Source of the DNA: Gaoshiqia sp050178015
GTDB taxonomy: Bacteria; Bacteroidota; Bacteroidia; Bacteroidales; Prolixibacteraceae
Direction of reading: 5' to 3'
Assembly (NCBI GenBank): GCA_050178015.1
Contig: JBFXGM010000002.1
Span: 124,001 to 188,000, forward strand
DNA: 64,000 bases
A model generated the notes under the pieces. The model searched no databases, had not been told where the DNA came from, and saw only the letters and a list, made by a program, of their open reading frames with translations. A program made the translations under genes and the position numbers. Below, piece by piece: positions 41,216 through 49,100 of the stretch; the stretch's first letter is position 1; each line of letters begins with the position of its first letter.

Positions 41216-42754
41216 ATGATGATCAAAACTTTCGCCTCCGCCGTGCATGGCATTGATGCCACCACCATCACCATTGAAACCGATGTATCGCAAGGGATCC
41301 GGTTCTTTTTAGTCGGGCTCCCCGACAGCGCGGTGAAGGAAAGCCAGCAGCGCATTGAGTCGGCGCTCCGGCTGAACGGCTTTAAATGGCCGCGGCAAAA
41401 AATCATCATCAACATGGCTCCCGCCGATCTGCGGAAGGAAGGTTCTGCCTACGATTTGCCGTTGGCTGTTGCCGTGCTGGCCGCCTCGGAACAGATTTCC
41501 GCTGAAAAACTGGAGAAGTATGTCTTAATGGGCGAACTCTCGCTCGACGGCACTCTGCAACCCATAAGAGGCGCTCTGCCCATCGCGATTAAAGCACGGG
41601 AAGAGGGTTTTGAAGGATTTATCCTGCCCAAACAAAATGCCCGCGAAGCCGCTGTGGTTGACAAACTGAAGGTTTACGGGGTGGAAAATATCAAAGAAGT
41701 GGTCGGTTTCTTTAACGACCAAACAGAACTGGAACCAACCCTGGTGAATACCCGCGAGGAATTTTACAAAAAGCTAAACAGTACCGACGTTGATTTTTCG
41801 GATGTGAAGGGGCAGGAAAATGTAAAGCGGGCGCTTGAAATTGCAGCGGCCGGCGGCCACAATTTGATAATGATTGGTCCGCCAGGGGCCGGCAAAACCA
41901 TGCTTGCAAAACGAATTCCTACTATCTTGCCGCCATTCACCCTGCACGAAGCATTGGAAACCACCAAAATTCATTCAGTAGTGGGCAAAATCGACAAAGA
42001 CACTTCGCTAATGACCGAACGGCCTTTCCGGGCGCCGCATCATACAATTTCTGACGTAGCCCTGGTTGGTGGCGGAACGTATCCGCAACCCGGTGAGATT
42101 TCCCTGGCCCACAACGGCGTACTTTTTTTAGATGAACTGCCCGAATTTAAACGAACGGTTTTAGAAGTGATGCGCCAACCGCTGGAAGACCGGAAGATCA
42201 CCATTTCGCGGGCCAAGTTTTCGGTGGAATACCCGGCCAGCATGATGTTGGTGGCCTCCATGAACCCGTGCCCCTGCGGGTATTACAACCACCCAACCAA
42301 GGAGTGTGTTTGCGCCCCGGGCATGGTCCCAAAATACTTGAATAAGATCTCAGGCCCGCTGCTCGACCGGATTGACATTCACCTGGAAGTAGTACCGGTG
42401 CCTTTCAAAAAATTATCGGAATTGAGTGAAACAGAAAACAGCCATGCCATCCGCGAACGGGTCATCAAGGCCCGTGAAATCCAGTCGAAACGGTACCACA
42501 AAACCGAAGGAGTATTTTGCAATGCCCAAATGTCGTCCCGGCAAATACGCGAATTTGTACAACTGGATCCGGCCAGCAATACCTTATTGAAAAATGCCAT
42601 GGAAAAACTGGGGCTCTCGGCACGCGCTTACGACCGCATTTTGCGTGTTGCCCGCACCATTGCCGACCTCGAAGGATCGGAGCCGGTTGAAAGCAATCAT
42701 ATTTCCGAGGCCATCCAGTACCGGAGCCTGGACCGGGAAAGCTGGGGCACCTGA
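41216..42754 (+). CDS. YifB-family Mg-chelatase-like AAA+ ATPase
   Basis: AAA+ protein related to ComM, which helps integrate incoming DNA in transformable species. From the ATG at 41216 it has 512 aa; the frame extends 45 codons upstream without similarity. It has an N-terminal Lon-protease-like domain without an obvious catalytic Ser-Lys pair, then Walker A MIGPPGAGKTMLAKRIP near 220. GVLFLDELPEFKRTVLEVMRQPLEDR is Walker B and beyond, followed by the cysteine cluster MNPCPCGYYNHPTKECVC, the PLLDRIDIHLEV sensor region and a C-terminal helical lid. Whether this organism takes up DNA is unknown. Confidence 0.93.
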   Translation: MMIKTFASAVHGIDATTITIETDVSQGIRFFLVGLPDSAVKESQQRIESALRLNGFKWPRQKIIINMAPADLRKEGSAYDLPLAVAVLAASEQISAEKLEKYVLMGELSLDGTLQPIRGALPIAIKAREEGFEGFILPKQNAREAAVVDKLKVYGVENIKEVVGFFNDQTELEPTLVNTREEFYKKLNSTDVDFSDVKGQENVKRALEIAAAGGHNLIMIGPPGAGKTMLAKRIPTILPPFTLHEALETTKIHSVVGKIDKDTSLMTERPFRAPHHTISDVALVGGGTYPQPGEISLAHNGVLFLDELPEFKRTVLEVMRQPLEDRKITISRAKFSVEYPASMMLVASMNPCPCGYYNHPTKECVCAPGMVPKYLNKISGPLLDRIDIHLEVVPVPFKKLSELSETENSHAIRERVIKAREIQSKRYHKTEGVFCNAQMSSRQIREFVQLDPASNTLLKNAMEKLGLSARAYDRILRVARTIADLEGSEPVESNHISEAIQYRSLDRESWGT

Positions 42755-42858
42755 ACAGTTCACGCACGCATCATCCAATCATTTGCAACTACCATAAAAC
42801 ATTGCACCCTGGCATTCTGCCAGCACAAAAGTTCAATCCACGTTATAACCGGTTCATT

Positions 42859-45800
42859 ATGAAACTAGCAGTTCGTCTGGCTGTTATTCTGATTACAGCC
42901 CTTCACTTTCTTCCTTCCTGCGGAGATAAAAAGCCCAAACAAACAATCGAAGTTGACAACGGGTTTACCCAGTTTGTCAGCAGTTATACCAGTGGGGTAA
43001 TTTCATGCAAAGCGCCCATTTTGATTACATTCAGCCAGGAGCCTCAAAACCCGGGGCAACCGGGGACGGATGCACCGGCAGGATTGATCTCACTGTCGCC
43101 ATCCGTGAAAGGAAAAATACAATGGATTGATAACCGCACCCTCGCCTTTTTGCCCTCCGAACGGATGAAATCGGATGCAGCTTACACGGTGACGGTAGCT
43201 TTGGGCAAAATCCTCGATGTACCTTCCCGGTTCAATACCCTGCAATTCCAGGTGAAAACCATTCGCCAATCCTTTAGCGTGAACAACCTGGCCATCCGGG
43301 CTCACGACAACGAAAACCTGAAATTGCAGTTTTTGTCGGGCCAGGTTTACACGGCCGATTTTGCTGACGAAAAACAGGTAGAAGCGTTGATCCGGGTATT
43401 GAAAAACAATCAAACGTTGCCCTTGAAATGGACACATGATACGGACGGCAAAAACCACATCTTCCGGGCAGATAGTTTAGTAAGAACGGGTGAATCGCAG
43501 AAATTGAGCGTAAAATGGGATGGAGGGGCAATCGGCGATGCTAAAAAGGGCACGGAAGAAATAGAACTTCCGGCACTGGATGTTTTTAAGGTAGTTGATG
43601 TCCGGGTATTCCAGCAACCCGAGCAATATTTACTGATCCGTTTTTCCGATCCGTTGCTGGCCAATCAAAATTTGGAGGGCTTGGTTTCGATCGACAAAAT
43701 CGACCAATTGCGCTACCTGGTTGAAAACAATGAACTGAAAATATACGTGCCCTCCCGGTTGGCCGGCGAGCACGATGTCTATATTTCGTCCGGGATACGA
43801 AATGCGCTCAATTTCAAACTAAAAGAACCAACCACGCTGCAAGTGCGCTTCGAGGACCTGAAGCCTGCTGTCCGCCTGGTTGGGAAAGGCAGCATTGTTC
43901 CCTCGTCAAACGAACTTATTCTCCCCTTTGAGGCGGTAAACCTGAATGCGGTCGATCTGCGCATCATCAAAATATTCACCAATAACATTCACCAGTTCTT
44001 TCAGCAGAACAACTATCCGGATAACTCAAACATCAAACAGGTGGGGCGGTTGGTTTTTCAGAAGAAGGTTGACCTGAATGTGGCCTCATTTTCTCAACTT
44101 AAAAACTGGAATACCTACACGTTAGATATTGCCAAACTGGTAAAAATAGAGCCAGGCGCCATTTACCGGGTTCAGTTGCGTTTCAGGAAAGATTATTCAC
44201 TTTACGGTTTGGAAAAAATGCCCCCGGCTCCCCAAACTTCACCAATCGATCTGTTGGAAACGGCACAAAAGTATGAAGACGAAATGGATGAATGGAACCA
44301 TCCGGGTTGGTATTCAGACTACTACTATCCGGACGATTACGAATGGGAGGAGCGCGAGAACCCGGATGAAGCATCTTATTACAATTCGGGACGATTTGTT
44401 GCCCGAAACCTGTTTGCAACCAACCTGGGCATCATTACCAAAGGCGGCAGTAACCAACAACTAAATTTTGCTGTCACCAACCTGAAAACCACTGCCCCCG
44501 AAGCTGGTGTCAACCTGAAAATTTACAGCTTCCAGAAACAATTGATGGAAACCGTGGTCACCGGAGCGGATGGGCTGGCCAAAGTGCAGCTGAAACACAA
44601 ACCTTTCCTGCTCGTTGCCGAAAAAGACGGACAACTGGCTTACCTGCGCCTGGATGACGGGTCGTCCCTGTCGCTCAGTAATTTTGATGTGTCGGGCGAA
44701 GTGGTTCAAAAGGGCATCAAAGGTTACATTTACGGCGAACGCGGCGTGTGGCGTCCCGGTGACAAAATCTTCCTCACCTTCCTGTTGGAAGACAAGCAAA
44801 ACAACCTGCCCGACAATCACCCGGTGATTTTTGAACTGATCAATCCCAAAGGGCAAACCGTCAGCCGACAGGTAAAAACCGCCGGGATGAATGGCTTTTA
44901 CTGCTTCACGTCCGAAACCAATCCCGAAGCGCCAACCGGGAATTGGAATGCCCGGCTTAAAGTAGGCGGGCAGACCTTCTCCAAACGCATCAAGGTGGAA
45001 ACCGTAAAACCCAACCGCCTGAAAATCGACTTGAAGTTTGAAGCCGACCCGCTTTCAATTTACCAAGGGTATGCCAAAGGAACGCTGAAAACTGCCTGGC
45101 TCCACGGCGGCACGGCCAAAAACCTGAAAGCACAGGTTTCGCTCAGCTTTTCAAAAACAAAAACAACCTTCGCCGGATTGTTCAATTACATTTTTGACGA
45201 CCCGGCCAAAGAATTTTATGCAGAAGAGCAGGAGGTTTTCAGCGGGAAAGTGAATGAGCAGGGAATTGCCACTGTTAATCTCAAACTACCTCAAATAACT
45301 TCGGCACCTGGTATGTTGAATGCCCATTTTAGTACGCGGGTTTATGAAGAAACGGGCGGTTTCAGCATCGATGTGCAAACTGTTCCGTACGCACCCTACT
45401 CATCTTTTGTGGGTGTTAAGCTACCGGCCTCCGATTCAAACTGGTACAAAACCGATACATCGTATCCGCTCGATATTGTCACCGTTGACTACAAAGGCCA
45501 TAAGGTTGACCGTAAAGAGTTGGAAGTGACCGTTTACAAAGTGGATTGGCACTGGTGGTGGGATGCCGGCGAAGATAACCTGGCCCGCTATGTGAACAAC
45601 TCTTACAAAAAGCCAGTCATGCGCAAAATGGTGAATACCGTGAACGGTGAAGCCAGCATTCCGCTTCAACTTAACTATACCGACTGGAATGACAACGGAC
45701 GCTACCTCATCCATGTGAAAGACCGGGAAAGCGGGCATAGCACCGGGATCACAGCCTATTTTTCGAAGTGGGGCCACTGGGCTGCGGAGGGGATGCAGGG

Positions 45801-48432
45801 TGCAGCCACCATGCTATCCTTCAAAACGGATAAAGAAAAATACCATACCGGCGAAAAAGTGACGGTCACCATCCCGTCGGGCAAAAACGGGAAAGCGCTG
45901 GTGAGCATCGAAAACGGCTCGGAGGTACTGGATTTGTTCTGGGTGGAAACAACCGAGAAAAACACGGTTTTCAGTTTCGGCACAAAACCCGAAATGGCCC
46001 CGAATATTTTTGTGCACATCTCGCTGATCCAGCCGCATGCCCAAACTGAAAACGATGCGCCCATCCGGTTGTACGGAGTCATTCCCGTGCTGATTGAAGA
46101 TCCAAACACACATCTGACGCCGGTCATTTCAATGCCCGATGAACTGGCGCCTGAAAAAGAATATGAAGTGAAAGTATCGGAGAAGAACGGCAGAAAAATG
46201 ACCTATACGCTGGCAGTGGTCGATGAAGGCTTGCTGGACCTGACCCGTTTCCAAACACCCGACCCCTGGCCTGCATTTTATGCCCGCGAAGCGCTGGGCG
46301 TGAAAACCTGGGATTTCTACGACGATGTGATTGGCGCTTACGGCGCCCGACTGGAACGGGCTTTTGCCGTTGGTGGAGACGAAAACCTGGCCGCTGCAAA
46401 ACGCAAAAAAGTAAACCGTTTCAAACCGGTTATTTCATTTATCGGCCCGTTCACCCTGGAGAAAGGGAAAACCAGCAAACACAACCTGCAAATGCCAAAT
46501 TACGTGGGCGCGGTGCGGGTGATGGTGGTTTCAGGCAACAACGGCGCATATGGGAATGCGGAAAAATCGGTAAAAGTGTTGAAGCCATTGATGCTGCTGG
46601 CCACCTTGCCGCGCGTGCTTGGCCCGGGTGAAGAAGTGAAACTTCCGGTAAATGTTTTTGCCATGAAGCCCGAGGTGAAAAATGTGAAAATCAGCATTCA
46701 AACCAACGAACTGTTAACACCCCTCGGCGGAAGTTCGCGGCAAGTTCAGTTTACCGAAGTCGGCGACCAGCTGGCCGGGTTCGACCTGAAAGTGGCAGAG
46801 AAAACCGGCATTGGCAAAGTGACGGTAAAAGCAGAAAGCGGCAGCCACAAAGCCAGTTACGACATTGAAATTGAAATCCGGCCTTCCAATCCACGGGTCG
46901 TCAATATGCTGGAAACCATCATTCAGCCCGGGCAAAAATGGGAAACAGCGGTGCTAGCCCCGGGCATGGAAGGCACCAATACCGCCCGGCTCGAACTGTC
47001 GGGCATCCCGCCGATCGACCTGGGCCGCCGCCTCCATTACCTGATCCACTATCCACATGGCTGCATCGAGCAGGTCACCTCCGGGGCTTTCCCGCAACTA
47101 ATGCTCAACCGCCTCACAGAAATTTCAGCCGGACAAAAACAAGAAACCGAAAGCAACATCCGGGCAGCTCTCAATCTGTTCAACCGTTTTCTGTTAAATG
47201 ACGGAAGTTTTGCTTACTGGCCCGGCTCGCAGCATTCGTCCTTGTGGGGGACCAATTATGCCGGCCATTTTATGCTGAAGGCCGAAGAAGCAGGTTATAC
47301 GCTTCCGTATGGTTTGAAAGAAAAATGGCTGAACTACCAGAAAAACGCAGCCCGGAATTGGCAGATGACGAACGAATACGAACGCTCGCCGCTTATTCAG
47401 GCATACCGGCTATATACGCTGGCGCTGGCCCAATCGCCCGATTTTGGCGCCATGAACCGTCTGCGCGAAGAAAAAGAGCTGGACCAATTGTCGCAGTGGC
47501 GACTGGCAGCAGCCTATGCGGTAGCTGGCCAGCCGGAGGTGGCCGAAAAGATGATCAGCAAGCTTAGTAAAACCATCAAGCCATATTGCGAACTTTCAAA
47601 CACCTATGGTTCTGACACACGCGATCGGGCAATGATCCTGGAAACGCTGGCCCTGTTGAAAAGGCAAACGGAGGCATTCCCGCTGCTGACAGAGCTTTCG
47701 GCCCAACTGTCGTCGGATGAGTGGATGAGTACGCAAACGACGGCTTACGCGCTGGTGGCCATTGCAGAATTTGCCGGTGACGGCAAGCCGGACCAAACCC
47801 CACTGAACGCGAAAGTTTCTTTCAACAAATCAACGGCTGAAACAATTTCCGCAAACAAACCGGTTTGGCAAGGCATGGTGGCGTTGAAAAATAATAAGAC
47901 CGCCCAGGTGCAGGTCGAAAACCAAACCGGCAAGGTGATGTATGCCCGCGTAATGAGCGAGGGGATTCCGGTTACCGGCGATACCACTTCAACCCAAAGC
48001 AACCTGTTTATGGAACTGCGTTACACCGACATGCAAGGCCAAAAAATTGACCCGTCCAGGTTGGCGCAGGGAACCGACTTCGTGGCAGAAATCAGCGTTC
48101 AAAATCCCGGACAACGCGGAATCTACACGGAAATGGCGCTGACCGCTATTTTCCCGTCGGGCTGGGAGATTATCAACACCCGGCTGAATGATGTGGACAG
48201 CCCGCTGAAAAGCGATGCCTTCGACTATCAGGACATCCGCGACGACCGGGTGCTGACTTATTTCAGCTTGAACCCGCATGAGATAAAAACGTTCCGGATC
48301 TTGCTGAATGCGGCCTACGAAGGTAAATTTTACCTGCCGTCCGTTCAGTGCGAAGCCATGTACGATAACCGCATCAACTCGCGCAAACCGGGCAATTGGG
48401 TGGAAGTGGTGAAATATGACACATATAAATAA
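42859..48432 (+). CDS. Alpha-2-macroglobulin family thioester lipoprotein
   Basis: Giant periplasmic or surface lipoprotein (1857 aa from the ATG at 42859; the frame opens earlier at 42802). The lipoprotein signal is MKLAVRLAVILITALHFLPSC. Many macroglobulin beta-sandwich domains are visible, e.g. GYIYGERGVWRPGDKIFLTFL, typical of MG domains around the bait region. The thioester domain carries HGCIEQVTSG with the reactive C1402 and Gln in CxEQ. Such proteins trap attacking proteases. They normally neighbour pbpC, as here, but an intervening gene now separates them. The stop TAA lies within an 18-base segment repeated downstream. Confidence 0.95.
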   Translation: MKLAVRLAVILITALHFLPSCGDKKPKQTIEVDNGFTQFVSSYTSGVISCKAPILITFSQEPQNPGQPGTDAPAGLISLSPSVKGKIQWIDNRTLAFLPSERMKSDAAYTVTVALGKILDVPSRFNTLQFQVKTIRQSFSVNNLAIRAHDNENLKLQFLSGQVYTADFADEKQVEALIRVLKNNQTLPLKWTHDTDGKNHIFRADSLVRTGESQKLSVKWDGGAIGDAKKGTEEIELPALDVFKVVDVRVFQQPEQYLLIRFSDPLLANQNLEGLVSIDKIDQLRYLVENNELKIYVPSRLAGEHDVYISSGIRNALNFKLKEPTTLQVRFEDLKPAVRLVGKGSIVPSSNELILPFEAVNLNAVDLRIIKIFTNNIHQFFQQNNYPDNSNIKQVGRLVFQKKVDLNVASFSQLKNWNTYTLDIAKLVKIEPGAIYRVQLRFRKDYSLYGLEKMPPAPQTSPIDLLETAQKYEDEMDEWNHPGWYSDYYYPDDYEWEERENPDEASYYNSGRFVARNLFATNLGIITKGGSNQQLNFAVTNLKTTAPEAGVNLKIYSFQKQLMETVVTGADGLAKVQLKHKPFLLVAEKDGQLAYLRLDDGSSLSLSNFDVSGEVVQKGIKGYIYGERGVWRPGDKIFLTFLLEDKQNNLPDNHPVIFELINPKGQTVSRQVKTAGMNGFYCFTSETNPEAPTGNWNARLKVGGQTFSKRIKVETVKPNRLKIDLKFEADPLSIYQGYAKGTLKTAWLHGGTAKNLKAQVSLSFSKTKTTFAGLFNYIFDDPAKEFYAEEQEVFSGKVNEQGIATVNLKLPQITSAPGMLNAHFSTRVYEETGGFSIDVQTVPYAPYSSFVGVKLPASDSNWYKTDTSYPLDIVTVDYKGHKVDRKELEVTVYKVDWHWWWDAGEDNLARYVNNSYKKPVMRKMVNTVNGEASIPLQLNYTDWNDNGRYLIHVKDRESGHSTGITAYFSKWGHWAAEGMQGAATMLSFKTDKEKYHTGEKVTVTIPSGKNGKALVSIENGSEVLDLFWVETTEKNTVFSFGTKPEMAPNIFVHISLIQPHAQTENDAPIRLYGVIPVLIEDPNTHLTPVISMPDELAPEKEYEVKVSEKNGRKMTYTLAVVDEGLLDLTRFQTPDPWPAFYAREALGVKTWDFYDDVIGAYGARLERAFAVGGDENLAAAKRKKVNRFKPVISFIGPFTLEKGKTSKHNLQMPNYVGAVRVMVVSGNNGAYGNAEKSVKVLKPLMLLATLPRVLGPGEEVKLPVNVFAMKPEVKNVKISIQTNELLTPLGGSSRQVQFTEVGDQLAGFDLKVAEKTGIGKVTVKAESGSHKASYDIEIEIRPSNPRVVNMLETIIQPGQKWETAVLAPGMEGTNTARLELSGIPPIDLGRRLHYLIHYPHGCIEQVTSGAFPQLMLNRLTEISAGQKQETESNIRAALNLFNRFLLNDGSFAYWPGSQHSSLWGTNYAGHFMLKAEEAGYTLPYGLKEKWLNYQKNAARNWQMTNEYERSPLIQAYRLYTLALAQSPDFGAMNRLREEKELDQLSQWRLAAAYAVAGQPEVAEKMISKLSKTIKPYCELSNTYGSDTRDRAMILETLALLKRQTEAFPLLTELSAQLSSDEWMSTQTTAYALVAIAEFAGDGKPDQTPLNAKVSFNKSTAETISANKPVWQGMVALKNNKTAQVQVENQTGKVMYARVMSEGIPVTGDTTSTQSNLFMELRYTDMQGQKIDPSRLAQGTDFVAEISVQNPGQRGIYTEMALTAIFPSGWEIINTRLNDVDSPLKSDAFDYQDIRDDRVLTYFSLNPHEIKTFRILLNAAYEGKFYLPSVQCEAMYDNRINSRKPGNWVEVVKYDTYK

Positions 48433-48434
48433 AT
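48417..48434 (+). repeat. 18-base direct repeat, copy A (macroglobulin 3' end)
   Basis: TGACACATATAAATAAAT includes the final D-T-Y-K-stop codons of the macroglobulin gene. An identical copy lies at 48615-48632, just before the GxxExxY gene, 198 bases away. Confidence 0.9.
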
Positions 48435-48513
48435 GAGCCTACGTTTTTTATTGCACGCCAAGACGCCAAGACGGCAGGAAAAAATCTTAGCGCCTTTGCG
48501 CCTTTGCGTGAAC
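48431..48513 (+). repeat. 83-base direct repeat, copy 1
   Basis: 79 of 83 bases match copy 2 at 49018-49100, and the last 60 (48454-48513) are identical. It begins with AAATGAG and continues with CACGCCAAGACGCCAAG and GCGCCTTTGCGCCTTTGCG, a sequence type I recall as widely dispersed in Bacteroidota genomes. It directly follows the macroglobulin stop. All four mismatches fall in the first 23 bases. Confidence 0.9.
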
Positions 48514-48547
48514 ATATTGTATTTCGCACAGAAGAAGTTTTTGAACA

Positions 48548-48613
48548 CCAGGTCGCAGAAATGCCAGGAAACGAAAGAAAATGACTCTGCGTCTTCGCGC
48601 CTTTGCGTGAATT
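48548..48613 (+). repeat. Divergent third copy of the CGCCTTTGCG repeat
   Basis: CAGGTCGCAGAAATGCCAGG, a short spacer and GACTCTGCGTCTTCGCGCC followed by TTTGCGTGAAT parallel the layout of copies 1 and 2 with many substitutions. It lies just before the 18-base repeat copy B. Confidence 0.6.
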
Positions 48614-48614
48614 G

Positions 48615-48632
48615 TGACACATATAAATAAAT
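48615..48632 (+). repeat. 18-base direct repeat, copy B
   Basis: Exact copy of 48417-48434. It precedes the GxxExxY start codon by five bases. Confidence 0.9.
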
Positions 48633-48637
48633 TGCTT

Positions 48638-49015
48638 ATGACTGAAAATGAAATTTCAAGGATAATTGTTGATGCTGCCTTTGCGATACACCAACAATTG
48701 GGACCCGGTTTATTCGAATCAGTCTATGAAGAGATTCTGGTTTATGAGTTGATTGAGCAAGGGTTGCTGGTTGAACGGCAAAAAGCGGTTCCGGTAATTT
48801 GGAAAGAGAGAAAGCTGGATCATGGATTCCGGGCAGATTTGGTTGTGAACAACAAGGTTATCATCGAAATAAAATCGGTTGAAGCACTTGCGCAAGTGCA
48901 TTACAAACAGCTTTTGACATACTTGCGATTGACCTCCATAAAGCTTGGATTGTTGATCAATTTCAATGAAACTCTGATTAAAAGCGGGATACACCGGGTA
49001 GTGAACAACCTATAG
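48638..49015 (+). CDS. GxxExxY protein (PD-(D/E)XK nuclease-like)
   Basis: 125 aa from the ATG at 48638; a GTG at 48614 would add residues read from the 18-base repeat. GPGLFESVYEE contains the naming GxxExxY motif. RADLVVNNKVIIEIKSVEAL gives a D-(x)n-ExK pattern (D in RADL, E and K in IEIK) typical of the PD-(D/E)XK nuclease superfamily, to which the family (PF13366) belongs. The function is not known. The gene is visibly more A/T-rich than the flanking genes and sits inside a cluster of dispersed repeats between the macroglobulin gene and pbpC, so it is probably acquired. Confidence 0.88.
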   Translation: MTENEISRIIVDAAFAIHQQLGPGLFESVYEEILVYELIEQGLLVERQKAVPVIWKERKLDHGFRADLVVNNKVIIEIKSVEALAQVHYKQLLTYLRLTSIKLGLLINFNETLIKSGIHRVVNNL

Positions 49016-49017
49016 AA

Positions 49018-49100
49018 AAATGAGTATAAGTTTTTTATTTCACGCCAAGACGCCAAGACGGCAGGAAAAAATCTTAGCGCCTTTGCGCCTTTGCGTGAAC
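49018..49100 (+). repeat. 83-base direct repeat, copy 2
   Basis: Matches copy 1 (48431-48513) at 79 of 83 positions. It begins two bases before the pbpC ATG and provides its first 27 codons, including HAKTPRRQEKILAPLRLCVN read from the identical 60-base core. Confidence 0.9.

Noticed and set aside
48433..48630. A 65-codon open frame starting right after the macroglobulin stop
   Set aside because: It consists almost wholly of the two repeat copies and ends in the 18-base duplication. It is better read as a duplicated pbpC start plus repeat than as a gene.
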